A stretch of DNA of 64,000 bases from Stramonita haemastoma (taxonomy: Eukaryota; Mollusca; Gastropoda; Neogastropoda; Muricidae). The position numbers were made by a program, and so were the translations under genes. Within the stretch, counting starts at the first letter, position 1. Each line of letters begins with the position of its first letter. The notes below the pieces were generated by a model. That model was not told where the DNA came from. It saw only the letters and a program-made list of their open reading frames with translations, and searched no databases. Below, piece by piece: positions 1-27,400 of this stretch. Where the stretch lies: assembly GCA_030674155.1 (NCBI GenBank), contig CM060334.1:32986839-33050838 (forward strand), written 5' to 3'.

Positions 1-1187
1 AGCTTTGTTTTGGGAGATCTCTATAAACAATTACGGTAGCCGTGGTACGTGTACACACACACACGCGCAAGCACGCACGCACACACACGCACGCACGCAC
101 GCGCGCACACACACACACACACTTTCGGATGAGACTAAAAACTGACGTCCTGTGTGCGAACGCACACAGAATATCTTGCGCACACGTTAAAACCCAGTTC
201 CGCTATTCGGAAGAGCGGGCCATTGTGTGCCTGTGGGAACGGATGACAAAATTTTCAAAACTGCTTACACTGATGTAAAAAAAAACAACACCCACATGAG
301 TGCTTATTCCATTATCCTCAAAATAAAAGAATAAATAAATAAAATAAGCACACACACAATTTTATACATATATATACATTTTGTTTTTCAGTAGGATGTG
401 TTCATCCCCCCCCCCACCTTCCCAACCATCTTTTCTTTCTTCTTCATTTTTTTTTAAAACTGATTTGTTTGGGGTTTTTTTTCGGGGGGGGGGGGGGGGG
501 GTGGATTTGGTCTGGAGGATTGACGTCCAGTCTTTGATTATTATTATTATTATTATTATTATTTTTTTATTATTATTATTACATCATCATTGTGACATCA
601 GCAACATTAAGTCTACCCAAAATAAACCCTTGGGGGCATGAAAGTCCGACAAATGGATCAAGTTATTGCACCATAATAGGCCTAATAATAACCACATTGG
701 GGAGTACACAAAAGGCTACATACCTGTTGTGTAGAGTGCTAGTCGGAATTTTATTGGGGGGGGGAGGGAGGGGGGGGGGATTTGACAGATTTTTTTAAGT
801 ATGAAAAAATGCACTATGTTTTTGTTTTTTGGGATTGAGGACATAAAGGTAGTCACGAAAAAGTTGGAAATGATTATCAAAGGAGGATTACTTGTGTTCC
901 TACAGCGTTGACCCCACGCATGCATATTGGGATTAGGAAGTTATCAGATGACAAAGGAATGAGGGAGTACAGTGTACAAAATGACATGAGTTTTGAGTCA
1001 GGGGCTAGTCTTTCTGAGAAAGTGTTTTTTATTTCTGTGGATGACTTAGTACGTGCTGAGCGAATGCAAGAGTGATATTATGAAAATAGAGTAAGTAGTC
1101 CAAACTAGCCTAATACCGGTGTGTAGCCTTCGATAAAAGATCGCTCTTTTGTGAAGAAAACCGGAATCTGTTAGGCAGGCAGTGAGC
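1..1187. other. Upstream region of METTL25B
   Basis: Contains a CA-rich microsatellite (about 50-122), a 5'-truncated tail-A SINE (about 122-350), an (ATT)n run (about 540-590) and poly-G tracts (482-500, 757-779). No gene seen. The METTL25B promoter should lie at its right end. Confidence 0.5.
122..350 (+). repeat. SINE core + tail A, 5'-truncated
   Basis: Begins in the shared core (CGGATGAGACT...CCTGTGTGCGAACGCACACA), continues through CGGATGACAAAATTT and ends AGTGCTTATTCCATTATCCT with an AATAAATAAATA tail. Confidence 0.8.
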
Positions 1188-15992
<14,805 letters not shown>

Positions 15993-17703
15993 CCAGGCTC
16001 CCTCCCTCCCTCCTGGCCGTCTGGCTGTTTTTGCAGTGTGTTCATGTGTGTGTGTGATATCCAGTGACTGTATCCAGCGGTGCCACTTACTGGTGGTAGT
16101 GGTGCTGCTGGATTGGACCGGTGTTATCCAGTGACTGTATCTGGTGGTGCCACTCACTGGTGGTGGTGTGGATTGAACCGGTGTTATCCAGTGATTGTCT
16201 CTGGTGATGCCACTCACTGGTGGTGGTGTGGATTGGACCGGTGTTATCCAGTGACTGTGTCATGAGTCTGGCAGTATCACCTCTTGGTGGTATGGCTGGA
16301 TTGGAACACAGAACTGTGTGTGCGCATTTTGAGGCTTCAGTGTTGTGATACTACCTGCATGCTTAGTGGCACTGGTGGTGGATTGGACTGATGTTATCCA
16401 GTGACTTGTTTCATGAGTCTGGCTGTATCGCCTCTTGGTGGTACGGCTGGATTGGAACACCAAACTGTGCACATTCGAGGCTTCAGTGATGTGATACTAC
16501 CTGCATGCTTAGTGGTACTGGTGGTGGATTGGACCAATGTTATCCAGTGACTGTGTCATGAGTCTGGCAGTATCACCTCTTGGTGGTACAGCCGGATCGG
16601 AACACAGAACTGTGTGTGCACATTTGGAGGCTTCAGTGCTGTGATACTACCTGCATGCTTCAGTGATAGATCAGCTGGTACCTGCTTCTATGACCTGCCT
16701 TCATCGTCTGCATACAAGTGTGGGTGGATTTTCTCGTGACTGCAGATAAATTTCTGGATATTTAAATTAATCACTGTTGGATATTTTTTGGTCTGAAAGT
16801 TGTTCTATGTGGTTGTTCCCTTTTTTTCCCACTTTTGTCAGTTTGAATTTTTTTTTTAATGGTGGCTGTTAATGAAGTTGTTTTTTTTAATTGTGTTTTT
16901 GTTAATGAAATGTTAATGAAATGTTAATGAACATGTGTATTTAAAATTTTGTTTGTTCCTTGATTAGAGCTTCAAGATTCACAAATGCTGAGATATTTCC
17001 ATATGTGACCCTTTTTCCCCGCAAACCATTTAGGTAGCTGTATTCCATGTTGGGGGAAAGATGTGTTCCGTTGCGCACATCCCAACTGGGCAAGACGTTT
17101 GTGTGTATGTCCGTTTTCATGTGCCATATAGGCAGCCATACTCTTAACTTAAGGATTTTTGTTCACCTTTAAAGGAGAGTGCAGGTTGTTCTGCTCAGAG
17201 CTTGTGACACATTGTTGCTGAAGACATGACATCCTAAACCCTTGGATCTTACCTGACTTGAGTAACTGACAAAGCTGTTGACCTGGATTCATGTTTAGCA
17301 TTAGCATGAGAAGAGGATGATGAAAGGGGGTTTAAGGGGAATAAATTTGATTTTAACATTGGGGAGGGAGGGGAGTTGTTTTGTGGAAAGAGGTGAAATG
17401 GTGTGGTAAAACTGGATTAAAAAAAAATAAAGTGGTAGTGTATGTACCTTATCTTCCAGATTATTTTGCATTCTACCTTATCAGCCGTACCATTAGAATT
17501 GTAGGGGACAAACTTGGAGAAAAAAAAGGTTTATGAACTGCATTGAGATTTTAGATAAACTGTACAAATAGGCATTTGATTTGATTGAATTATTGATCCC
17601 GTTGCAATTATTGTTGCACTACGCGTGTGGCTACTCAGTCAACCAAACAGTTCCAGTGCACAGTGGTTTTTTATTTATTTATTTTTTTTTTAAAAAGAAT
17701 AAA
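15993..17703 (+). other. METTL25B: METTL25B 3' UTR and downstream region (inferred)
   Basis: No coding signal. Contains the tandem repeat at 16060-16680, a tail-B SINE fragment near 16965-17060, and AATAAA-type poly(A) signals at 17426-17431 and 17698-17703 that could end the transcript. The choice between them is not decidable from sequence. Confidence 0.45.
16060..16680 (+). repeat. METTL25B: Compound minisatellite in METTL25B 3' region
   Basis: Three units of about 60 bp (built on GTTATCCAGTGACTGTATCT and GGTGCCACTCACTGGTGGTG) lead into about two and a half units of about 180 bp. These contain CATGAGTCTGGCAGTATCAC, GGATTGGAACACAGAACTGT and GATACTACCTGCATGCTTAG. Both periods share the GGTGGATTGGAC/TTATCCAGTGAC core. 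Confidence 0.88.
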
Positions 17704-18548
17704 TGAGAATCATCTGTTCACCTGTCTTCATGATTGCTATCAATGGTAGAAGCTCCATGTAATGTCACCACCAGGGTTTGCCATCTTTCTCTGTCTCTGA
17801 TGAGTTCTACGATCTCCTGTAGCCCTCACAGACCACTGATCTTAGTGATGTTGACAATGTTGGGTGTTGGTGGTCTGCCTTTTTTCCTTCTGCCTTCAAA
17901 CTTAACTTGGAGAACTGTTACCAGCAGATTTGTCTGTTTCCGTTTTCAGGACCAATATATCTCAGTCAGCCAACATTGAGCAATGTTGTATTCAGATCAG
18001 AAGGCAACCATCCAGTGAAGTCGGGTGAAGACTTTAGTCATCCCATGAAGGGCAAAGACAAAGAAAATCAAAGAAAGGAAGTGTGTTTATAGGTTACAGG
18101 TGTTCTGTAAGTTGTGGGATGCTGAGGCAGCTAAACATTACATTTGTCAAGGAAAGCTGGAAGGTAGGGTACATATGGGGAGAGAGAGGTGGCATGAAAA
18201 TGGGTCGGTTTTCTTTATGAAATCATGGCTTGGGTTTCTTGTGTGTAAAAACCATTTGTGGTGATACATTTTTCTGATTTTAACGGTTATCTCTTTGTTG
18301 AATTCCTCAGATAAAAAAAAATTGTGTGTTGGGAAGAGGGACTAGTGATAGGTTAAAAAAAACAAAAAAACAACAAAAAGTAAGAGCTACATAGAACACA
18401 CCCCCTTGCACTTAAAAAAGCAGAATAACAATAGATAGCTTGCTCAACTTGAATAGTACAGTGTAGTTTTTCTTATTTCTTTGATTTTAACCATCATTTT
18501 TCCCCAAATCAGTTTTCAGCTTGGGCTGAATGAAATAATAGGAACACA
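17704..18548. other. Intergenic stretch, no gene seen
   Basis: No coding or repeat signature recognised apart from short A-rich runs. Confidence 0.4.
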
Positions 18549-19316
18549 GTATTTCTGGTTACAGCCAAGCTAGAAAACAATGCTGCTAAAGTAGGCATGA
18601 GGATGAACGACAAGAAATGCAAAGCAATAAAAGCCAACAGCAAGAGCAAGGAGAAGCTGAAAGTCGAGGGGAACGATGTCGAAGAGGTGGACAGCTTCAC
18701 CTATCTAGGGGCCAACGTGACGAAGGATGGAGGAGGAACAGCAGATGTCAAAAGAAGGATAGCCTTGGCAAACACCCAGTTCAAACTCCTGTCTAACATC
18801 TGGAAAGCTGGAGACATCGGCAGCAAAACCAAAACCTCCCTCTTCAAGAGCTTGGTACTCTCAGTACTTTTGTATGGATGTGAAACCTGGAAGCTCACAA
18901 AAGGAGAAGAAGAAAAACTGGACACCTTTCAAACCAAATGCCTCCGGAAGATTCTGAAGATTAGATGGCAACAGCACATTTCCAACAAGGCAACCCTTCA
19001 GATGGCAGGGGCAGGGAAGATAAGTACAGAAATAAGAAGAAAGAGATGGAATTGGATTGGCCATGTCCTAAGAAAAGATCAGAAGAATGACTGTGCTGTG
19101 GCCCTCGGATGGACACCAGAGGGAAGAAGGAAGAGAGGCCGCCTAAAGACAACCTGGCGAAGAATGGTGGAGGTGGAGCGGAATGCTGCAGGATGGAGCT
19201 CTTGGAGCGCAGCACGCAGCGCAGCTACAGATCGCAACCAGTGGAGAAATGATGTCCAAGCCTTATGTGCCTTCTGGCACGGAGAGAATTAAGGTTAAGG
19301 TAAGGTATTTCTGGTT
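18549..19316 (+). mobile_element. 5'-truncated LINE reverse transcriptase end with target-site duplication
   Basis: An open frame 18597-19292 (231 codons) encodes a non-LTR reverse-transcriptase C-terminus: SFTYLGANVTKDGG, LVLSVLLYGCETWKLTKGEE, LRKILKIRWQQHISN, RRKRWNWIGHVLRKD, LGWTPEGRRKRGRLKTTWRR. The palm/YADD and endonuclease are missing. The element is bracketed by GTATTTCTGGTT at 18549-18560 and 19305-19316 and ends in an AAGGTTAAGGTAAG tail. It still reads open, so insertion is probably fairly recent. RTE-like clade is my best guess. Confidence 0.85.
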
Positions 19317-19431
19317 GTAAAATAAATATATATATATATTTTTTCTACTTTTGTAAAAAGAAATTTTTCTGATGATCAGAAATTAGTTTGATATGCAAAT
19401 ATAAGCTTTATTTACTTTTTTTTAAAAATCA

Positions 19432-19580
19432 AAGTCAGTCAAAATTTTTATTTCAAGATGGTATATTGAATAAGCAATGCATTTGCTTTTGTCACCAAGC
19501 CATAAAGTCAGTCGAAATTTTTATTTCAAGATGGTATATCGAATAAGCAATGCATTTGCTTTTTGTCACCAAGCCATATA
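19432..19580. repeat. Tandem duplication of about 74 bp
   Basis: AAAGTCAGTCAAAATTTTTA...CAAGCCATA occurs twice with about 4 differences (second copy from about 19505). Followed by a CA microsatellite at 19692-19753. Confidence 0.9.
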
Positions 19581-19705
19581 TATCTAGGAACAAAAACAAC
19601 TTCATCAATGGTAGTTAATTACAACAATATTATGACATCCCAGATCAACGAAATAGACAAATAAACAAAAAAAAACCCAAACAAAACTCTGCAACACACA
19701 CACAC

Positions 19706-19753
<48 letters not shown>

Positions 19754-20327
19754 AGGGAATGAATAATTTATCATTTCACTCTGTAATATCAGAATGTTCG
19801 CAGACAAAATTTTGTGTGACACTACATATGATGACTGCAATTAAACAAACAAAAAAAGTTTGAAGGAAACATCAAAAGTTTCATCGTAATTGTCTGGCAT
19901 TATCCCAGCAGAATATAATAAAATGGATTTGAAGTCTGACTTCGTTGGTCGGTTTGTAATTTACTTTCCTCGTTTGTGCCATTTGTTGTCCATTTTTATG
20001 GTAAAAGATCATTTATTGCCCCCCCCCAAAAAAAAAAAAAAAAATGAAGGAACAGCTATGTAAATGTCCCCAAATACTTTTTTGATAGTTGATAGACATG
20101 AAAATAACAAAGAGAATTTGAAGAGAAAATGCTATGTTTTCATGCCACACCTCTCCCATTAGCCAAGTGAATCTGAAATGTGTAGATTTTATAACTATTA
20201 GTGGTAGTAGTTTTTGTGGAGTTATTCTCGTTAGGAGAATAGAATGTATGTGTGTAAGCATGTCTTTTTTTTTTTTCTTTTCTTTATTTCTTTCTTTTAT
20301 TTCAAGGATAATGAAAGTGGAATGAGT

Positions 20328-20333
20328 GAGTGA

Positions 20334-20405
<72 letters not shown>
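20328..20405. repeat. (GT)n microsatellite
   Basis: GAGT units run into a pure GT tract of about 65 bp. Confidence 0.95.
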
Positions 20406-20407
<2 letters not shown>

Positions 20408-20419
20408 GTTTTATTTTAA

Positions 20420-20504
20420 GGGTTTCCTGCCAGAATGATATATTGAAATAAAAAGAATAATAATTTGAATAAAGAAAACTGAATACCATTTTGGCAGGAA
20501 ACCC
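20420..20504. repeat. Small fold-back element
   Basis: GGGTTTCCTGCCAGAATG at the left is the near-perfect inverse of CATTTTGGCAGGAAACCC at the right (17 of 18). The loop is AT-rich, total 85 bp. Confidence 0.8.
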
Positions 20505-20519
20505 TTGTTTTATTTATGC

Positions 20520-20880
20520 ACGAGTCTCTGTCTCTCTGTCTCTGTCTGTATATACAGACATCTGTATATATAATATATATATATATATATGTCTTGTCTG
20601 TCTGTCTGTCTCTCTCTCTGTCCGTCTCTCTGTCTGTCTGTCTGTCTCTCTCAGTCTCTGTTTGAGTCTGTATTTCCAGTCCTCTCAATGATCTCATGGC
20701 TAATAGCATGCTCAGTCTGGGTAGGACCAGTCCAAGTCTTAAAAAAAATCCCCTATGCCTCTGATGAGATTTGAACCCATGACCTACCAGTCGGGATTCC
20801 AGCTTGCTTCGCTTACCATAACATCTGGATACATGTGATTACTAGATTTGAATAACTTATTCCAGAGAGAAAGGACTGGA

Positions 20881-20940
<60 letters not shown>
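20520..20940. repeat. TCTG-rich repeat, tRNA-like SINE head and GT microsatellite
   Basis: 20522-20665 is TCTG/TCTC-rich. 20700-20835, read on the minus strand, contains TGGTAGGTCATGGGTTCAAA-TCTCATC, a box-B-like tRNA segment unrelated to the main SINE. 20883-20938 is (GT)n. Confidence 0.6.
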
Positions 20941-20945
<5 letters not shown>

Positions 20946-22680
20946 TTTTCTTGTGAAGAGATGATGATGTTGAGACTAGTATAATTATTGTGACTGAATA
21001 GTTGGGTTATTGTATTTTAACTTTTATGTTTGTCTATATGGTATTTTGCAGGCATTTTTAAGAATTATTGTTGTGTGGTTTTAAGCTAATGTATCATTTT
21101 GGGGGTGTCCTAAAAATGGCTTGGTTTTTATTTGCTTGGAGGAATAAGGTAGGTGTGGTTATATGGCGTACATTTTAAATTTGCGGAGATTAGTTTCTTT
21201 TGATTCTGAGCCCTAGTGTGACCTTTGTGGCTGGTGGGGCTGTGAGCAGCGTAACTTGAAATCAATGTTTAAATCAATGTTTAAATTCGGTTTATAGAAT
21301 CTTATCCCCCCCCCCCCCCAAAAAAAAAAAAAAAACACCAAAAAAAATTGCGAGAGATTCTTTTTCTGGTTTTGGAAGTTGGGTACTTTTCTTTTTTTTA
21401 TATTTTTTTTAGTGTCTTACTGCAGTAGGATATGTTTTACTGAAGGAGCAGCTGTAAGTTTTTATGTCTGTTGTTGATACACCTATGGCCTTTCTTGGCC
21501 TTATGTGCAATTATTATTATTACTATTATAATTATTATTATTCTTTTATATAGAGGATAATGGAATAAGCACTCGTGTGCTTTTTTACATCCAGTCCCCA
21601 TGCGTATGCAGGTTTGTAAATTTTGTCATCTGTTCCCACCGGCACACAAATTTGTGCTGTCAGTTCCTTCCAGAGTGGTTCAACACTGTATCCACCAGGT
21701 TTTTTAATTCCCCCCTCTGGAGAGAAGTGGGCGATGCTAGGTCTACCTTGCCCACAACACTTTGCCTGAAAAATTCAGTGCCATGTCCCCTCGGGAGAAG
21801 CCAGTCATTAGTTAGCCAGCATCGTTATTTTCATGCCAGAAAGTGGTGCAAAATATTTAATGAAATTTTTGGGAGAGCTTTTTTATTTTATTTTGAAGAT
21901 GTTCCAAATGTTTTTTTACAAGAAAAAGGATGATGGGGTGAAATTGTAGGGTTTGGGGGGGGGGGGGGTTGGGGGGGGTGGGAGAGTGGGGGTTGTTCTT
22001 CAGCTAGCGCTCCTGAGGTTCACCAATGGTGAGATTTTGTGTTTGCAACCGTTCTTGCCCACCATTAAGGTAGCTGCATTGCAACGTAAGGGGTAAAGGT
22101 GTTTAAAAAGCTATTGAAAAGAAAAAAAAAAAAAAAAAGAAAATTGAACCCATGTTGGTGACCATATTCTTAGATCAAGCTTTTTTCTTCCCCTCGGATT
22201 TTATGATGGTTGTATGTTACTTTGTTAGTGTTCCAACTGTGATAAATGCAAAATGGGTAGCTGTGTGACTTTGATGACAATAATTTGATAAATAGAACAT
22301 TTTTACGCCAAAAAAGTGAAACTGGTAATTTTTGTGGAGAACTGACATTTCAAAAGTCAGTTTGAATTGTCATTTGTCAAAAGATTTTCAGTTGAATACC
22401 TTGAATGAGTGCAAAGATTTTTTTGTAGCAATGGTGCAGAACCAGGAGCTAGTGATTGTCAACATTTTTTGAATTTGTTAATTTTTTAATTGACATGGGT
22501 TGATTCGTTTGAATTTTGCACTTGTCACCATTGTGTTAAGTTATGACATTTCTTTTGCATTGGTAGAATATTTTCTCGTAAAGTTCAAGGGTTGCTTCCC
22601 CATTCCCCCTTAATTTACAGCACAGTGTAACCCAGAGAATATAGAACTAATTAAGCATATTACTAAGCTACTTCCCACAA
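20941..22680. other. Intergenic stretch with SINE fragments
   Basis: Tail-A fragment (minus) at about 21537-21650, tail-B fragment (minus) at about 21985-22100 preceded by a poly-G tract (21955-21980). No gene seen. Confidence 0.55.
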
Positions 22681-24480
22681 GAGTGTTCCAAAATTTCTCA
22701 GACTCTCAGAAATGACAACTTGCATACATCAGTATTTCAATCGGGTTGATTTCTTCATGAAGTGACATTCTCTCAAACCTGTTCATCCAGGGCTAGGACT
22801 GCAAGATTTTCTCTCTACTGTCTACGTTCCTTGTGAAGGCTTGGGGATGATCAGGGTCTGTCTAAAATTGTGTTCTCTGCAGCTGTTCTGTGACAAAAGG
22901 AAGAAATTGCATGGGGAGAGGTGTGAAGAATAGGATGGAGGAGAACAGAACTCTGAAGCCAGGAGATGTCTTGTGGTAAAGATGGGAGTGTTGTCATGGC
23001 CACTCAGACTTGTATATGGATGGCGTCTGTGCCAAGCAGTGGTCCATACATAGCTAGCTGCCAACCTTTCCTTTTTTTTAATTTTATTTGAGCCATTATT
23101 CCAGTTTTTTTAATTTTTTTTTTTAAAGAAGAATGTTCCAGTGTTCAATTTTCCAACAACAAAATTGGCAGAAATTGGCACAAATTGAGTAAACATCAAA
23201 GCGCGTACTGGTTTCCAGTGCCTATCTCCAAGAAGTTGAAGAAAACATTAAGTGCAAATTCTGTTTGCTCTCTTTGCTCTCAAATTCAAGGATTTTCCAG
23301 CCATATCCATTTCAACAAAGCCAAAGACATGCCTTCTGCTGCAGTCATGATATGGCATTACTCCACATGAGAAGACCAGTTGTTTATCTGAACGATTTTG
23401 TAGCTGATCTGATTTCAGCTATCTTGCTATGTTGCTGTGCTAGATGCCCAAAATCTGATTTTTTAGCAAGTTTCTAGCGCCAATCGTAATGCGTGGATAA
23501 AACAAACAAGGAGTGGCCAAGCAGATAACAATGTCCAAGGGAAACAGTGAGTATTGATGCGCATTAGGCCTAAGTCAAGGAAGTCGTGCATTTATCACCT
23601 GGTCTGGATGGATTTGTGTCCATCAAATTCCAAAACAATAAAGCAAGGCAGATGAAAGCAGAGGTCAGAGACTAGATGACCAGAGTAGCAACAAAATAAA
23701 GGTGTTTTTTTTGCTGAGCATGTGATAAAGGTTGAACCTGCAGGCGGAAGTGGACAGATGTGAATCGGTAGCCAACTATGAAGTGCCAACAGTCTGGCCC
23801 AGAGTTTACTTTGGACATAATTTGCTTCAATTCAAGGAAACGGTGAATCAATGGTGCTGGTCTTTAAACAGTTCTATCTACTGATTTTGTACTTCAAAGC
23901 AGATGTGACAAGTATTGTGCTTTTTTTTTTTTTCACAATGCCATACATCATCTTGTTCCAGTAGTCCTAAAAGAATGTTTTAGCTTGAAGGTGGCAGCCA
24001 TGCTCTGATAAGTAGGAAAGATGCTTGAATTTCTTTTGAATATGGTAGGTCACCTCAAAACACCCAGAGTGAAGATGGTGGTCCACTAGTGATTTCCTTG
24101 TGCATTTGAAATGTATTGTCTTCCGATTTCTCAAGCATTATCAGGCACTGCTCTATCATACACTTATTCTGTTTAGCACTGTGTGGCACCCACTGGGTGC
24201 ACCACTGGCATACTCCATGCAAGACTTTCCCAACTGTGGAGCTTCCACTGCCCAGGAAATTTTGCATTTCTTTGAGTGCAATTTGGGGATCTTTTTTCAT
24301 GACCTATGGGTGTATAGCCAGCTTGAATTCATGGAGCAATCATAAACCATTTGGCATCCAAATTCACAGAAAACATATTGCTCAAAGACTGGAGTCTGAG
24401 AAATTTTGGAATATCGATGTAGGATGGCATGAGCCAAGCCCAAGCAATACAACGGGAATCTCGCCAAAAATTTAATGTTT
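22680..24480 (-). pseudogene. Degenerate mariner-type transposase relic (minus)
   Basis: Minus-strand pieces in order: KDPQIALKEMQNFLGSGSST and VGKVLHG (helix-turn-helix region, about 24210-24300), then WVPHSAKQNK and LIMLEKSEDN (about 24100-24210), later HDNTPIFTTRHLL, PPSYSSHLSPCNFFLLSQ (about 22850-22990) and a C-terminal WMNRFERM-like piece (about 22750). These follow the mariner order (WVPH, HDNAP, YSPDL-PCDFFLF). Frames change and the middle is unrecognisable, so it is not functional. Terminal inverted repeats were not found. Confidence 0.6.
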
Positions 24481-27400
24481 ACTGTGGTAGTTGGTGGCAT
24501 TTTTATTATCCTACGAGAAGTGAATAGAGTAGTTTTCAGAAGAGAGTATGGAAATGGGTGTATGCATATATGGCAGAGATCAGGAAGCAAACAGGCATGG
24601 ATTCTCACCAACTTGAAGCCACAATAATATACAAAAAGTAAATAATTTATTCATCCCATGTTTACATTACATACTATAATGAGCATTGAAAATTCTAACG
24701 AAGAAAAGGATATGCTGTGTCGATAATATCTGTCATGAATACATAAAAAACGGCACTAAGTTGTTCACAAGCATCAGGTACATCTTCACATAAAAGGGCA
24801 AAGGCACAATAAAAACACACCCAATTTTCAAGATGTACTAACAGATAAAAATCCATACCTAGTGGTAGACATGTTTTTTTTTTTTAATACTGCCATATAA
24901 GAAAATTGTAAACAAAGCCAACATTTTTGGTTGTAGGTTTTAATGACCTAATAGGGAATGTTTGTGGTGTGGATTCAAACTACTGTAACTTTGCAAATTT
25001 TTATGATATTGATGTTGTACATGATTACCTGCACAGTGAGAAGTCCCTACCCCTTAACCACCACCCTCCCTCTTCCCCTCACTCCAGAATGTTGTATAGT
25101 CCCCCTCCCTGTATAAGACTCTCCATTGGTTTCATAGGACTGCTTGAGCACTTTGTATGTATGTAGTATGTTTTTGAGAAATAAAAACTTGAATGAAACG
25201 GTGTGATTTTTTTTTGGTTTAGTGCGGGGAGGACACTCTGAATCGCGAATTTCGACTTAGCACAGTTTTTAGGGCCATGTTTAGGTGTTGTTGAGGAAAA
25301 GTGAATATTGTATATTCAAAAATAAACAAATGAAGACAATATAAATTGAATCGATTTTTATGCTGTTTGAAAGAGCAGAGAAAATGAGTTGCTGAAAGGA
25401 CCAGCCAAAAAAAAAAAAAAAAAAAAATTGACGGAGGGACGAAAATTGCACAAAAATTGGACTATCTCCAAATTTGTGATTTTTTCGTCCCTCCCGGTGG
25501 TAAAAATGAAGTCCCATGATTAATTACTTGGCACGAAGATTTTTCTGACCTCCCCATGCAAAGTGATCACCCATACCTACCTAGGGTATGCTTAAGTGAA
25601 TACTCAAGACTTAATTTACACTCGGAGGCCAAAATTCCAGCAAGGCAACACCTTCAAAAACAGACATCCTAAAAATGGAAAGCAACACCCTCTGATTTTT
25701 TTTGGGGGGGGGGTTTTAAATACAAAACATCGGGACAACACACTGGCAAAACTGTTCACTAGCTGCTGAACAAGGTAATAAAAGTACATCTAACATAACT
25801 GCATTGTAAAATATGAATCACTTGCATGAAATGTATGAAAACTGCTGCTTCACAATTTTTGCATCCCATGTAACGATATTCTCATGATATTGTGCTGTAC
25901 AATTCTGACACAAATGTTGCACATCGTGTATGCTGATCAAGTATGCGTAGCATGCCATTTACAAAATATCCATCCCTCTTTAGTTGATAATTAAAACAAC
26001 ACTTACAGTACACCTCCCTTGGCTTTGTAGTGCTGCCCAAAGGAGGGTCCTCTTCACTGTGCATTCTAATAACTAGGCTAAATTGCCTTCATAAAAACAA
26101 CAACAAAAAAACCCCTCAACTGTTCCTACATTTGCTAGGGTTTGGGTTGTTTTTTTTTTTTAAAGAATATGCTGTACCAGTGTGGCAGATTAAATACAAT
26201 ACAAGCCATAATAGATAGCAGTAATGATAAGAGCTGTCAAAATTGCTGGTTCTCAGACAACAGCCATAGAGAAACAGAAATCCAACAGCCTGTGCTGATC
26301 TTTCTGCACGAGATGTCTCCATGAAAAAGAACATTACTGGACAGCCCTCGCTGTGTCACACAGACCCAACTCATCACACACTTTGACCTCACTTGAGCAA
26401 GTACACGAACCAGGTCTTGCTCATTTTCACTTTGCAGTTAGAGGATTTCCAGCAGAACTTTGCAAAACATTTTTACAAATTATCACAACAAAAATCCTAT
26501 TATGTGATGTCAATCACCTGAACTTCACTGACTGACATTCAGCTTTTCTGCTGCACATGTTCAAAATTTAGCAGGCCAAATAAGAGGTAAACTGATTTTT
26601 AAACATTAGGTTCAGAAACGGTGCTTCTTCTAGTAAACTAAATGCTGTCACACACTCTTGATCACTAAAAACACAATAATCCAATATATATATAGCCGAG
26701 GAAAGACTGAATCTTTGACTGGAATACTAATTAATTTCTCAACAGAACACATTCTACTTCACTAAAAACAACACAGATTTAAAAGCAACTTTGATAAGAT
26801 TGTTGCTGCCTTAACATAACTGGAGCCAAAAATAGAAATGATAACTTTTACTTCTGTTGAAAACTTAAAAGTAAAGAAAAAAAAGGTAGTTTAGGAAGGA
26901 AAATAAGAACATCTGGTATTCATGGACACAGTTTTTCCCTTGAAAAACTCAAATGTACGCAATTACATGAAGATACCCAGCAACCGAGAAACTGACCATG
27001 AAAATACAGACACTATGGAAATTCATTCAGATGGCCGAACACAATACTAGCTGAAGAGACCACTCCCAAATATTATGACACAGAAACGTGTGCTTGCACA
27101 TATTCTTTGAAGATACACACTCACAGTCTTTTTCATTCACACATGCATGCACGTGCACACACACAAGGCTGCTGACGAAGGACGGCTGAACAAAGAGGAG
27201 AGGGGATTAGATGAGACAGTAAACTCCAAAAACAACATACAGCCTGGCAGGGAGAAAGGAGAAGGGCTGATCAACATCAAATCAATTTTTAAACTCTTTT
27301 CAAGGGAGAGGGGCTAGTCAACATGAAATCAATTTTTAAACGTCTTTTCGAGAGGGGCTGATCAACATCAAATCAATTTTTAAAGTTCTCTTCAAGGAGA

